Of a stretch of DNA of 64,000 nt, positions 45,493-54,467 are shown one piece after another; within the stretch, counting starts at the first letter, position 1, and each line of letters opens with the position of its first letter. Where the stretch lies: contig NZ_WQLA01000003.1 of NCBI RefSeq assembly GCF_009755275.1, positions 248,001-312,000 of the forward strand, given 5' to 3'. Origin of the DNA: Mucilaginibacter aquatilis (GTDB taxonomy: Bacteria; Bacteroidota; Bacteroidia; Sphingobacteriales; Sphingobacteriaceae). Under the pieces are notes generated by a model. It saw only the letters and a program-made list of their open reading frames with translations. It had not been told where the DNA came from and searched no databases. Made by a program: the position numbers and the translations under genes.

Positions 45493-45720
45493 CTAGGCTG
45501 ATAGATTGATCAATATTCCGTATTCAACCCATATGCTTATGGCAAGTGCAAATGTTAAGCAATACCATAAAATATCAACCTTGCGTTTTAGCTTAATCCA
45601 GAATATTATAATGAAGAACAATGGGCAGGTTACAACATAAATCACAAAAATCATAAAAGGAATCATCAGCAAATCATACTGATAGTTGCTTAGCAAGTGT
45701 GTTATCAAGGCTTGAAACAT
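45493..45720 (-). CDS. Small membrane protein of unknown function
   Basis: 75 residues, mostly hydrophobic, with about two or three membrane segments (roughly 18-40 and 50-70). It starts 15 nt after the stop of the 374-residue membrane protein on the same strand, which makes an operon and a real gene likely. No family is recognised. Confidence 0.5.
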   Translation of the reverse strand: MFQALITHLLSNYQYDLLMIPFMIFVIYVVTCPLFFIIIFWIKLKRKVDILWYCLTFALAISIWVEYGILINLSA

Positions 45721-45735
45721 CCAAACAATTACAGG

Positions 45736-46860
45736 TTAAAGAAAGCTTGCTAACCATTTCCAGGATGATGATACCTCAATACAGTCGTTAGATTTTTTAC
45801 GATAGCTTTTCACAATTTGGCTAATGGTCACTATCATCAATAAAGCCAATATTGCTATTTGTATAATCTTGTTTCGTTTAACATCTGCACGTGTATTTAT
45901 GCTGTTTGATGACGTAAGCGTTTTACCGTGAAACTTCCGAACTAAGGTTCGTTCGCCGTTTATAAAAGTTATTTTGGTTACTGTCTTGTTCTCAGGAGAT
46001 GTAAACGTCCAGATTGAATCTTCTAAACCCGACTTGTAAGTTCCTTCAATAATGGTTTTTCCATTTGCTTCCCTTAAAAAACGTCCGTGTAAGCGGCTGC
46101 CTTTAAATTGCACATGGTCGTTACCTTGCGGTGTATTGATAGTCAATCTCGTTTGCTGGTTGTGGTGTACCAAACTTTTCGTGCCGGGTAACATGTCTAT
46201 CACCTGCAATTCAAGATCTCTTATCACCATATTTTTATTGTAATCATCATCCGTAGCCGGGCGGTTGTGGGAGTATAAACTATTTACCTGCACCACAACC
46301 AAAGAGTCGAACTTGTAAAACCCAAAATCTTCTCCAAAAACGCCTGAATCGGGCAAAGCAGTTGCTTTAAATAGTACGTACTCCGGCTGATCAAACTTTT
46401 GTATATAGGTTGGTCGACTAGTGGCACAAAATGCAAATATGGTAAGGGCGGCCAGAGGATAAGGACTTACATTTTTAAAAACGCTGTAAGCATCAACCTT
46501 TTTTGGTGCATCACTAATACGAAGCCAAGCCAATAATAAAACTGGTAGTGCAATGAGGTCTGTATAATCAACCACTCGTTGAATGGTGAAAAAGTAAGTG
46601 CTAAAAAAATGGATAAAGCCAGATGAGTATTCGCTCTTCCAATAGATAAATAGTAATCCGGTTAAAAGGAAGACAACCAAGCGATGCCGCGTAAATACAG
46701 CCGACCAAAATATAGGAAAGATAAACAAGCCGCAAATGTCAGATAGCTTGCCTGTAAAAGTGTTGTGATATGTTTCTTTCAAATAAAAATCGTTTACCAT
46801 CAATACCGTAAGGCAAATAATGAAAGGAATGGATAACAACGGTTTGAAACGATTTGCCAT
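45736..46860 (-). CDS. Multi-pass membrane protein of unknown function
   Basis: 374 residues. The N-terminal part has about five membrane helices (roughly 10-25, 45-75, 85-110 and 130-148). A soluble, presumably periplasmic beta-rich domain follows (about 150-330, including LHGRFLREANGKTIIEGTYKSGLEDSIWTF, which resembles toxin-immunity/MORN-like repeats). A final helix lies at about 335-352. The gene is transcribed ahead of a small membrane protein, 15 nt apart. I do not recognise a function. Confidence 0.6.
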   Translation of the reverse strand: MANRFKPLLSIPFIICLTVLMVNDFYLKETYHNTFTGKLSDICGLFIFPIFWSAVFTRHRLVVFLLTGLLFIYWKSEYSSGFIHFFSTYFFTIQRVVDYTDLIALPVLLLAWLRISDAPKKVDAYSVFKNVSPYPLAALTIFAFCATSRPTYIQKFDQPEYVLFKATALPDSGVFGEDFGFYKFDSLVVVQVNSLYSHNRPATDDDYNKNMVIRDLELQVIDMLPGTKSLVHHNQQTRLTINTPQGNDHVQFKGSRLHGRFLREANGKTIIEGTYKSGLEDSIWTFTSPENKTVTKITFINGERTLVRKFHGKTLTSSNSINTRADVKRNKIIQIAILALLMIVTISQIVKSYRKKSNDCIEVSSSWKWLASFL

Positions 46861-47043
46861 ACGTTATTGTGTTTCTTATTTAATACCGGATATTGCGGTT
46901 TGGTAACCCACTATTCCAAACAAATCGATTTTATGTCAGAAATTTTAATATTCAACACCATTAAATTGAGCTAAGCCTGAATTGGGGTCAATGTGATTGT
47001 TATAATAATTAAATTGGCAAAAATTATAGCAACATATTATATT

Positions 47044-47418
47044 ATGCGCTTAGTGTTATTAGCGGCAGTTTTTTTTAAGTGGTGTGTGCTTGACGTTTCG
47101 GCACAAGAAATTAGGGCTAATACCCCTAGAGAAAAAAAGATTTTAACGTTGATTGCCAACCTTCCGGAAGTGCAGCAGCGTGCAAAACAGATACGAGAAA
47201 AAAGTGGAGGCAAAACAGAAATTACTTTGATGATTAGTGCACAGCCCGAACTGTATATACCTTATTATCAAGTAAACGTAAATGATAATGCGCCTACTTA
47301 TTTAAATTATTATCAGTTTGCTGTAGACCCAAAAACTTTCGAGATTTTTTATTACGATGCTAAAATAAACCGCCAGTATAATTTAGCGGAATGGCGCAAG
47401 CAGCGCAAAGGTCATTAA
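47044..47418 (+). CDS. Small secreted protein of unknown function
   Basis: 124 residues from the ATG at 47044, which gives a normal signal peptide ending at VSAQ. An in-frame ATG at 46993 would put 17 extra residues in front. The mature part has a helical stretch (REKKILTLIANLPEVQQRAKQI) followed by beta strands rich in Tyr (PELYIPYYQVNVND, YLNYYQFAVDPKTFEIFYYD). This resembles small 'YY' PepSY-like or SH3-like secreted proteins, but no family is assigned. Confidence 0.55.
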   Translation: MRLVLLAAVFFKWCVLDVSAQEIRANTPREKKILTLIANLPEVQQRAKQIREKSGGKTEITLMISAQPELYIPYYQVNVNDNAPTYLNYYQFAVDPKTFEIFYYDAKINRQYNLAEWRKQRKGH

Positions 47419-47489
47419 GTGCTTTAAAATGCATTAGCTTGTGCTACAAATTAGCCAACTGACGTTTAATACTGGCGGCCACTAAAAAA

Positions 47490-47521
47490 TAAAAGCAGTC
47501 CATTTGGTTGGGCTGCTTTTA
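47490..47521. terminator. Terminator between convergent small genes
   Basis: The stem AAAAGCAGTCC / GGGCTGCTTTT (47491-47501 with 47510-47520, one G:T pair) lies between convergent genes and could serve both directions. Confidence 0.75.
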
Positions 47522-47527
47522 TATCTG

Positions 47528-47779
47528 CTACTTATCAACACCGCGCCCGGTTTGATGCTGTAGTTCGTCTATGCGTTTTGAAGCTTCGGCCTTATTCAGG
47601 GTTTCGTCCATCTCTTCTCCAGCTTCGGCAGAAAGTGTTTCCAGGTAAGAGTGTTGGGCACCCGTCATAGGCTCGTCGCCGGTTGTCCAATTGTCAGGAT
47701 CTTTAACCATGTTTGATCCTTTGATATCTGCAGTTGTTTCTTCGTTAAACAAACTTTCCTCTTGCTTTTTGTTTTCCAT
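47528..47779 (-). CDS. DUF3072-like small acidic protein
   Basis: 83 residues, acidic and soluble. The segment DPDNWTTGDEPMTGAQHSYLETLSAEAGEEMDETLNKAEASKRIDELQ matches the DUF3072 family, whose members are small and of unknown function, often seen near stress genes. No signal peptide or membrane segment is present. It stands alone on the minus strand with a terminator right behind it. Confidence 0.8.
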   Translation of the reverse strand: MENKKQEESLFNEETTADIKGSNMVKDPDNWTTGDEPMTGAQHSYLETLSAEAGEEMDETLNKAEASKRIDELQHQTGRGVDK

Positions 47780-47910
47780 GTTTATGCTAATTATATTAGT
47801 AATAACGCTGCGTTTCTAACAAATGTTTTATGATGTTCAAAAAACCGTCGAACAACTTTAAGCTATAATCACCACATTAAGAAGTCAGACCGGAATTTAT
47901 GAGAATACCT

Positions 47911-47950
47911 GTCTTTAAAAAAAAGGACCACATATATAGATGTAGTCCTT
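47911..47950 (-). terminator. Terminator for the ohrR-type operon (minus strand)
   Basis: On the minus strand the stem AAGGACTACA / TGTGGTCCTT (one G:T pair) is followed by a run of eight or more T residues, about 50 nt after the nitroreductase stop. Confidence 0.8.
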
Positions 47951-47998
47951 ATTAATAGTTTAATATCTTTTAAAAAAGAGACTAAAACCTTGCTTAAA

Positions 47999-48631
47999 TT
48001 ATTTGTACTCAATGACGAACTCATCAGTAGGGTTCCGCACTTTTTTCATTGATGCAAGCCAATCTGTTTCATCACGATAGCCTAAGTATAATAAGGTCAC
48101 ACTTTTCAATCCTATTGCTTTGAGATCAAGCAGCTCGTCTACCAAGGCATTATTGAAACCCTCGGCGGGTGTGCTGTCTATCTTAAGCTCGGCAGCTTGA
48201 GCAATTGCCATTGCAAAGGCTATGTATGATTGCCTTGCTGTGTGCACAAAATTTTCCTCAGGCGTTTCATTAAGATAAATGTTCTTAATCTTGTCAGTGT
48301 AACTGCTAAACCGTCCGCGCGGCAAACCCCGCTCGTCGGTAATACGGTCGTAAATGGTATCTATCCTTTCAGCGGTGTAGCTGTCCCATGCCGCAAAAAC
48401 TAATACGTGCGAGCAATCTACCATTACCTCCGGATTAAGCGAGCTTGGAGCAAGTTTTTCCTTGATCTCCTGGTTTGATACCACTAATACTCTGAATTGC
48501 TGCAAACCCGATGAAGTGGGTGCCAAACGCGCGGCTTCAACAATTTTATCTATATCTTCCTGACTTACCTTTTTTGAAGGATCATATTTTTTTGTGGCAT
48601 ATCGCCACTTTAAACTTTCTATCAATGACAT
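47999..48631 (-). CDS. NAD(P)H nitroreductase-family flavoprotein
   Basis: 210 residues, a normal length for the nitroreductase (NfsB-like) family. The FMN-binding N-terminus SLKWRYATKKYDPSKKV and the segment AARLAPTSSGLQQFRVLVV are typical, as is the late SVTLLYLGYRDETDWL stretch. The enzyme should use FMN and NAD(P)H to reduce nitro- or quinone-like compounds by two electrons. It is the last gene of the minus-strand operon with ohrR, DJ-1-like and ohr genes (45-nt gap to ohr) and is followed by a terminator, which suggests a thiol/electrophile-stress role. Confidence 0.92.
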   Translation of the reverse strand: MSLIESLKWRYATKKYDPSKKVSQEDIDKIVEAARLAPTSSGLQQFRVLVVSNQEIKEKLAPSSLNPEVMVDCSHVLVFAAWDSYTAERIDTIYDRITDERGLPRGRFSSYTDKIKNIYLNETPEENFVHTARQSYIAFAMAIAQAAELKIDSTPAEGFNNALVDELLDLKAIGLKSVTLLYLGYRDETDWLASMKKVRNPTDEFVIEYK

Positions 48632-48676
48632 TTGTTATAAATTTTTTAGCGGCAGTGATCATGCCGCCATTAGTTG

Positions 48677-49099
48677 TTAATTATTGGTGACTACCAAACG
48701 CACTTCAACATTCCCACGTGTTGCATTTGAATATGGGCATATTTCATGAGCTTTTGCTACCACCTCATTGGCCTTATCAAGCTCGACTGCTGTAATGTTA
48801 ACCTCAAGATCCACAGCCAGGCCAAAGCCTCCTGCATCATTCTGACCAATGCTAACCTTTGCTGTAACCTGGGTATCTCCAACTTCAATCTTCTCCTGCC
48901 TTATAACTAAGTTTAAAGCGCTATCAAAACAAGCAGCATAACCTGCAGCAAATAACTGCTCGGGGTTGGTGTAATTATCATTGGCACCTCCAAGTGCTTT
49001 AGGCATCCTAACTTCAAGGTTTAAAACGCCATTACTGCTCTTAACCTGGCCATTGCGGCCACCTGTTGCGGTTGCATCCGCGGTATAAATAGTTTTCAT
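48677..49099 (-). CDS. ohr: Organic hydroperoxide resistance protein Ohr
   Basis: 140 residues, the standard length for Ohr/OsmC thiol peroxidases. The two catalytic cysteines are at 57 (AACFDSAL) and 121 (EICPYSNATRG), and the conserved Arg is at 31 (LEVRMPK). It reduces organic and fatty-acid hydroperoxides in the cytosol. It lies 23 nt after the DJ-1/PfpI-like gene and four genes behind an OhrR-type repressor, which in this family senses such peroxides by a reactive cysteine. Confidence 0.95.
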   Translation of the reverse strand: MKTIYTADATATGGRNGQVKSSNGVLNLEVRMPKALGGANDNYTNPEQLFAAGYAACFDSALNLVIRQEKIEVGDTQVTAKVSIGQNDAGGFGLAVDLEVNITAVELDKANEVVAKAHEICPYSNATRGNVEVRLVVTNN

Positions 49100-49122
49100 T
49101 TCAATTAATCTGTTAAGGCGTA

Positions 49123-49803
49123 TTATTTATTTAAGCGGGCAATCATTTTTTCGGCCACACCTTCTGAAGATGCTGGATTTTGACCGGTAATTAATAATCC
49201 GTCTTCTACAACGTGCACGCCCCAATCTTCAACTTTGCTGTAATTCGCACCTAAGTTTTGCAATTCAGTCTCTACTAAAAAGGGAACTACATCTGTTAAC
49301 TTAACGGCTGCTTCTTCAGTGTTTGAAAACCCGGTTACGTTCTTTCCTTTTACAAACGGTTGGCCGTTTTCAAATTTTACGTTTTTGAATGCGCCAGGGG
49401 CATGGCAAACGGCACCTACTAATTTGCCGCTGTTGTAAAAGTCTAATATCAACCGTGCCGATGTTTCATCGTTAGCTAAATCCCAAAGCGGGCCATGACC
49501 GCCCGGGTAAAAAATGGCATCAAAATCTGAAGCCTTAACATCAGCAAGCTTATGCGTATTAGCTATTACTTCCTGTACCTTAGCATCCTTATAATAGCGT
49601 TCGGTTGCATCTGTCTGTGCCGATGGTGCTTCACTGCTAGGGTCAATAGGTGCCTGCCCGCCTTTTGGAGTAGCTACTACAACTTCGTAGCCAGCATCGG
49701 TAAACTTGTAATATGGCGCGGCAAACTCTTCAACCCAAAAACCTGTTTGATGACCTGTGTTGCCTAATTGATCGTGAGATGTAACTACAAATAAAATTTT
49801 CAT
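49123..49803 (-). CDS. DJ-1/PfpI-family (Hsp31-like) class I glutamine-amidotransferase-like protein
   Basis: 226 residues. The nucleophile elbow GAVCHAPGA contains Cys133-His134, and an early Glu (FWVEEFAAPYY, about 25-26) completes the usual DJ-1/Hsp31 triad; FYPGGHGPLWDL is also typical. Members of this group act as glyoxalase III-type or chaperone/deglycase proteins in the cytosol. It is in the minus-strand ohrR operon, 23 nt upstream of ohr. Confidence 0.92.
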   Translation of the reverse strand: MKILFVVTSHDQLGNTGHQTGFWVEEFAAPYYKFTDAGYEVVVATPKGGQAPIDPSSEAPSAQTDATERYYKDAKVQEVIANTHKLADVKASDFDAIFYPGGHGPLWDLANDETSARLILDFYNSGKLVGAVCHAPGAFKNVKFENGQPFVKGKNVTGFSNTEEAAVKLTDVVPFLVETELQNLGANYSKVEDWGVHVVEDGLLITGQNPASSEGVAEKMIARLNK

Positions 49804-49826
49804 AGGTTATTGTTTAAATGTTATAA

Positions 49827-50229
49827 TTATTGCTTGTTCTTCTTTAAGGCACTGGTACTCCATAAAGCCCAAAGAATTCATACAGGCTGAAAGAACAACC
49901 TCATTAACCTGGCTGTATCAGTGTTGAGACCAAATGCATCAATTTTATTTACATACTGAGATATATTACTCGGAAAAATTGCTACAAAAAATGCGGCAGT
50001 AGCCAGCCCAACCCATTTTTTTGTATTTAACCGCAAAGACAAGGGCTAAGCCTAAACTGATTTCTACTATTCCCGACAGCACAACTGTTAAGTCTGGATT
50101 TATAGGTAACCAGGCAGGTACCTGCGCCAAAAACTCAGAGCGGTTGAATGTGAGGTGGCTTACACCAGCAAAGGCAAGAAAGCCACCGAGTACCACACGG
50201 GCAATATTTTTTATGGTTGAGCGATGCAT
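49827..50229 (-). pseudogene. DoxX-family membrane protein gene broken by a frameshift and a nonsense codon
   Basis: The ATG at 50229 follows the ohrR stop codon directly (TAAATG). The first about 68 codons encode a DoxX-like start (LGGFLAFAGVSHLTF.., with NPDLTVVLSGIVEISLGLAL). At a run of seven A (minus strand; T7 at 50016-50022) the frame shifts and stops early at 87 codons. Dropping one A restores WVGLATAAFFVAIFPSNISQ and FGLNTDTARLMRLFFQPV. A TGA then interrupts, after which ILWALWSTSALKKNK completes the family C-terminus, ending at 49827. Two independent lesions in an otherwise intact 133-codon gene argue for a real pseudogene. Confidence 0.85.
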
Positions 50230-50649
50230 TTACTTACCTAAGACTTTATTTAAAAGAGCTTTTAGCTGCATAAGCTCATCAATAGAAACGTTTGAGCACT
50301 TTACCAATTCCATAGGTATATGTTGCGCCTTTTCCTTTAGTTTAATGCCCAATGTTGTAAGAGAGATTAATACAATACGCTCGTCCTGCTTACTTCTTGT
50401 TCTGTTAACTAATTTTTTAAGTTCTAATCTTTTTAAAAGAGGAGTAAGGGTGCCTGTATCTAAATGTAGCTTTTCACCTAATTGATTAACAGTTTGCTCT
50501 TTATGCTCCCACAAAACCATTAGCACTAAATATTGAGGATAGGTAATATCCAATTCAGCGAGCAGTGGTCTGTATAAATTAGTAAGGTTTCTGGAGAACG
50601 CATATGCCGGGAAACATATCTGGTTTTCAAGCTTCAGTAAATCTTCCAT
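50230..50649 (-). CDS. ohrR: MarR-family peroxide-sensing repressor, OhrR type
   Basis: 139 residues from ATG 50649; an in-frame ATG 39 nt further up would add a non-homologous tail. MarR winged-helix pattern with QTVNQLGEKLHLDTGTLTPLLKRLELKKLV as recognition region and RSKQDERIVLISLT as wing. The N-terminal ENQICFPAYAFSR stretch has the reactive cysteine (Cys12) expected of OhrR. It should repress the operon until organic hydroperoxides oxidise that cysteine. A near-palindromic TACAA..TTGT site lies 36 nt upstream. Confidence 0.92.
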   Translation of the reverse strand: MEDLLKLENQICFPAYAFSRNLTNLYRPLLAELDITYPQYLVLMVLWEHKEQTVNQLGEKLHLDTGTLTPLLKRLELKKLVNRTRSKQDERIVLISLTTLGIKLKEKAQHIPMELVKCSNVSIDELMQLKALLNKVLGK

Positions 50650-50684
50650 GAGTATATAACGGCACAAATTTAAAAATGTTTTGC

Positions 50685-50700
50685 ACAATATAATTTTGTA
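50685..50700 (-). promoter_or_regulatory. Candidate OhrR operator
   Basis: The minus strand reads TACAAAATTATATTGT, a near-palindrome similar to the TACAATT-AATTGTA type OhrR sites, placed about 36 nt before the ohrR start. It is a single copy, so it is only a candidate. Confidence 0.4.
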
Positions 50701-50969
50701 AAATATGTATTTCTGTCTTTTTTAGAGCAGAGTAAGTAAAACATGCGGAGATATTTGAACCGTTATTTAAAAACCTTGATTTATTGGTCAAGTAAAACGC
50801 TATTGTTGGGTTTAATTTTGGTTATTAGTGTGGTAGAAGATATTACGAGTTGTAATATAATTTGATAAAATTGTGTTAAGGTTGCAGCAGGTAATAAATA
50901 CAAAGCAATTGTGAGCCAATTCAAAGTGCTTATTTTGTTGAACTTAGCTTTAGTCCAATTATATTTAAA

Positions 50970-51812
50970 ATGAAAAGGATGGTGAATATACTAATCGTAT
51001 TACTGGCAATTATTGCAGTGCCTTTTATACTTATACTCGTTAATAAAATGAAGGCCAGGAATCTGCAAAAGGACTACCCAGCCTTGGGACAACCAATTGA
51101 AAGTGAAAACTTCGTTTTGGTAGAGCTGAAACTGAAAGGTAAAACTATTGAGTATTTTCATGGGGAATACGGTTCAGATCGTTCACAGGAGCTGGATACA
51201 GCTTTACAGCATCTTGAACCTGCCCGTTATTGGCCCAAAAATGGTGGCTTTGTACATTATGATACAGTAAAAAACCAGTTTATGATAGCCACAAATGAAT
51301 ATGTAAAGAACGTGAAACGCCCCGAAGGACTACTCGACGAGCAGAAGAACATTTGTTACTTTGATGAAAGTGGTAAACCAGTTGGACAAATCAGCAACTT
51401 TTACAGCATAAAACAGCCTTGGCAGGCCAATAGCGTTTTAATGCTTGATTATGTTCCGAATTTTCCGCAGTGGAAAAATAAGAGCGCAGAGCTTTACCTT
51501 AAGCATTTTGAAATTGAACATTTTGAAACATATTGGTTAACGCCATTACGTGGAATGGGTAGTCCCAATGGTGCAGGTCCGGCTCCGGCGTGGTCTGGCA
51601 TGGCTTATTACGATTTGCACATAGCAGGTGAAACTTTAAGATTCCGATCACCCGCAACAAAAGACGGTTTTATGTTTTTGGAGTCAAACGATTTTGAAAC
51701 AGAATTGGCCTACTGTAAATTTCCGCGGTTATTAAAAAAAGCAGCACCTGCGTTCCTTATTTATGGGCCGCGCTTTGGACAGGGTAGGGCCTTTATAATC
51801 AAGCATAAGTAA
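50970..51812 (+). CDS. Membrane-anchored protein of unknown function
   Basis: 280 residues. One N-terminal TM segment (about 5-25) anchors a soluble domain with several Trp/Tyr-rich strands (ELYLKHFEIEHFETYWLTPLRGM, PAWSGMAYYDLHIAGETLRFRSPATKDGFMFLE). A Gly-rich GSPNGAGPAPAWSG loop is notable. I do not recognise a family. It is alone on the plus strand between the minus-strand ohrR operon and a minus-strand kinase. Confidence 0.65.
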   Translation: MKRMVNILIVLLAIIAVPFILILVNKMKARNLQKDYPALGQPIESENFVLVELKLKGKTIEYFHGEYGSDRSQELDTALQHLEPARYWPKNGGFVHYDTVKNQFMIATNEYVKNVKRPEGLLDEQKNICYFDESGKPVGQISNFYSIKQPWQANSVLMLDYVPNFPQWKNKSAELYLKHFEIEHFETYWLTPLRGMGSPNGAGPAPAWSGMAYYDLHIAGETLRFRSPATKDGFMFLESNDFETELAYCKFPRLLKKAAPAFLIYGPRFGQGRAFIIKHK

Positions 51813-51919
51813 CAGTATTAAACTAATGTGTTTATAAGCTTTTACCGAAGCAACGGGCGTTGATAAATTATTGATGATTTAGCAATTGCTACCGATAGGT
51901 TTTGTTGTATGCGGCGTTA

Positions 51920-54343
51920 TTATTGGTTATCTATAGGCAACTCAAACCAAAATTCACTACCTACGCCCAATTCGCTGCTAACGCCAATTTTACCGTCGTG
52001 TCGCTCAATAATCTCTTTGCAAATATACAACCCTATACCGAACCCTTTTGTGAACTTCATGTTGTCGCTTTCTACCCTGTAGAATCGGTCAAAAACATGG
52101 GGCTGATCTTTAGCTGAAATCCCCATACCCTGATCGCTCACCGAAACTTTGACCTTGCCGCCGGTTGAATAACAAGACACATTAATGGCGCTACCTTCGG
52201 GCGAATACTTTACTGCGTTATTTATAAAATTAACTAATACCTGCTCAATCTTGTCCTGGTCAGCCTCAATGGGCGTATATTCCACCGGGTGAAAGACAAT
52301 TTGGTGCGATGTATGAGTAGCCATAGACTCCTCTTCGGCCAATTTAACCAAATGAGCCATATCAAAACAGCTGCGTTTAAGCTGTATCTTGCCTTCGCTC
52401 ATACGTGCTACATCCAAAAATCCGCTTATAAGTGCCATCATGCGGTCAATCTGGCGTTTGGCCTTACTCGCTATGCCGTTAATAACTGCATCATTACTTT
52501 TTTGAGATTTTAACATCAGCATCTGTACATAGCCACTCATTGAAGTAAGTGGAGAGCGTAACTCGTGACTTACAATGCCTATAAAGTCGTTCTTGCGTTG
52601 TTCATCAAGCTTGCGTTCAGTAATATCAGCAACAGTGCCTGAAAAGTGCCCGGGTTGTCCTTCTTTTGCAGATGGATACAATCTTCCGGTTGCCTTTATC
52701 CAACGTAATTGCTTATCGCGGAAGCCAATGATGGGATATTCCAAATCATAAGATTCTCCTTTTGTTAAGGCAGCTTCAACGGCGTTAGTTACTTTATCTC
52801 TGAACTCTTCCGCTACCTGCGTAATAGCAGCATCATAAGGCATCGTCTCATCCGGATAATAGCCAAACATTTCTTTCAAGCGGTTTGATGGAATAAATTC
52901 CTTTGTTTCGGCATTGATGTACCACGTACCTAATTCAGCCGACTGGATTGCAAGTCTTAGTTGTTCATCGTGCTCACTTAATAAGCGATGAGCTTGCTCA
53001 AGTTCCAGATGTAACTGGTGACTTTCGGTGGCATCTGTAAAGCTACCTATGGCTCCGGTTATATTACCGCTTTTATCACGTATTGGCGACGCATTCATAT
53101 TGATGTACATCGGATCTTCGTCCTTAGCCTGAATCAAAAATAAATGATTGTAAACCGGCTTATTGCTTGATATTGCCACACTTACAGGGTGTTCTTCATG
53201 CAACATCGGGCTTCCGTCCAAATGACAATTAGACCATTCAGGCGAACTGTTTTTACGTTTTAATATACTTTCACGGTCAACTTTCAAAATCTCCTGAGCA
53301 CGTTCGTTCGAGTAAATTACATTGCCTTTAGTATCTGTAATACCTATGCCTTCGGCCACAGTATCAAGTATGGTTTGTAACCTGTCCTTGCTTTCCGTAA
53401 GTTCGAGGTTTGTTTGCTGCAATAATGATTCGGTTTGAACCAACTGTTCAACTGTAGAAGTAAGCTCTTCATTTATTGATTCCTGCTCTTCATTAATTGC
53501 ACTTAATTCCTCATTGGCATCCTGTAGCTTCCTTTCGCTTTCCTCAAGTCTTTGGCGTATACGAACCGTTTCTGTTATATCAATAACGGTTGCCAGAATA
53601 GCTTCGGGTACTCCGTTTAAATCAAATAGTGGTTGATATGAAATGTCGATGTATACTGTATTGATCGTTCCATCTGTTTCTGCTATCTCAGCTACCGTTT
53701 CAGATATATTTACAGGTTCGCCAGTTTGAAGTACGCTTTTAAGCAATCTTGGAAATGATTGCTCTTTTAATTCAGGGAAAACATCCAGCAAACCCTTGCC
53801 CATCATCTCTTCGGCTGAACGGGTCCAAATCCGGAGCATTGGCTTATTAGCTAATTCAACAACCAAATCTTCGCCTTTAATAATGCACATACCCATTGGT
53901 GCAGTCATAATAAGCTGGCGTAATTGATGTTCGTTCTTTTTTAATGCTCTTTGAGAATCAATCTGTTTGGTTACATCTGTTGCTGTATGAAGTAAGCACA
54001 CGGTTTTACCAAAAGCATCTTTAACGGCTTTGTACTCAAAATTAAAGTAGGAAGTGGTCATCACACCATTAATCTTAACGGTGGCAGGTGTATCTGTTGC
54101 GGTATAAGTTACACCCGTATGCCAGGCCTCCTGCAACAGCGCTGTAAAGGGTTGACCAATTATTTCAGGAATAGCTTGCTCAAATGTTTTCCCAATAATA
54201 TCACGATCCTTGCCCCATATTCTTAACATGGCATCGCTTGCGAAGCTGATATGCAATTCTTCACTTGAATAAATAGCAATAGCTTCGTTGGAGTGCATTA
54301 TGGTTTCGAGCAAAACATGCTCTGGTAACATTTCAGCAGGCAT
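51920..54343 (-). CDS. Multi-PAS sensor histidine kinase
   Basis: 807 residues, cytosolic, with no signal peptide or TM segment. There are four PAS-like domains (about 10-130, 140-262, 325-450, 470-580). A heptad-rich coiled coil (about 263-325, with EELSAINEEQESINEELTS) separates the second and third. HisKA has His in FIGIVSHELRSPLTSM, and the HATPase (about 690-805) carries NFINNAVKYSP, SDQGMGIS and GFGIGLYI. The repeated PAS units point to small-molecule, light or redox input. No response regulator is adjacent; the large hybrid kinase gene lies just upstream on the same strand. Confidence 0.93.
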   Translation of the reverse strand: MPAEMLPEHVLLETIMHSNEAIAIYSSEELHISFASDAMLRIWGKDRDIIGKTFEQAIPEIIGQPFTALLQEAWHTGVTYTATDTPATVKINGVMTTSYFNFEYKAVKDAFGKTVCLLHTATDVTKQIDSQRALKKNEHQLRQLIMTAPMGMCIIKGEDLVVELANKPMLRIWTRSAEEMMGKGLLDVFPELKEQSFPRLLKSVLQTGEPVNISETVAEIAETDGTINTVYIDISYQPLFDLNGVPEAILATVIDITETVRIRQRLEESERKLQDANEELSAINEEQESINEELTSTVEQLVQTESLLQQTNLELTESKDRLQTILDTVAEGIGITDTKGNVIYSNERAQEILKVDRESILKRKNSSPEWSNCHLDGSPMLHEEHPVSVAISSNKPVYNHLFLIQAKDEDPMYINMNASPIRDKSGNITGAIGSFTDATESHQLHLELEQAHRLLSEHDEQLRLAIQSAELGTWYINAETKEFIPSNRLKEMFGYYPDETMPYDAAITQVAEEFRDKVTNAVEAALTKGESYDLEYPIIGFRDKQLRWIKATGRLYPSAKEGQPGHFSGTVADITERKLDEQRKNDFIGIVSHELRSPLTSMSGYVQMLMLKSQKSNDAVINGIASKAKRQIDRMMALISGFLDVARMSEGKIQLKRSCFDMAHLVKLAEEESMATHTSHQIVFHPVEYTPIEADQDKIEQVLVNFINNAVKYSPEGSAINVSCYSTGGKVKVSVSDQGMGISAKDQPHVFDRFYRVESDNMKFTKGFGIGLYICKEIIERHDGKIGVSSELGVGSEFWFELPIDNQ

Positions 54344-54467
54344 TATAATGAATCAATAGTTTTCCTCAAAGATATAAAGTGTTTCCTTAATGGTAAATTA
54401 GATTCGCAAAAACATATGTTCACGCAACTTTACGAATTATAAGGTGCATATTTATTTAGTATCTGAT

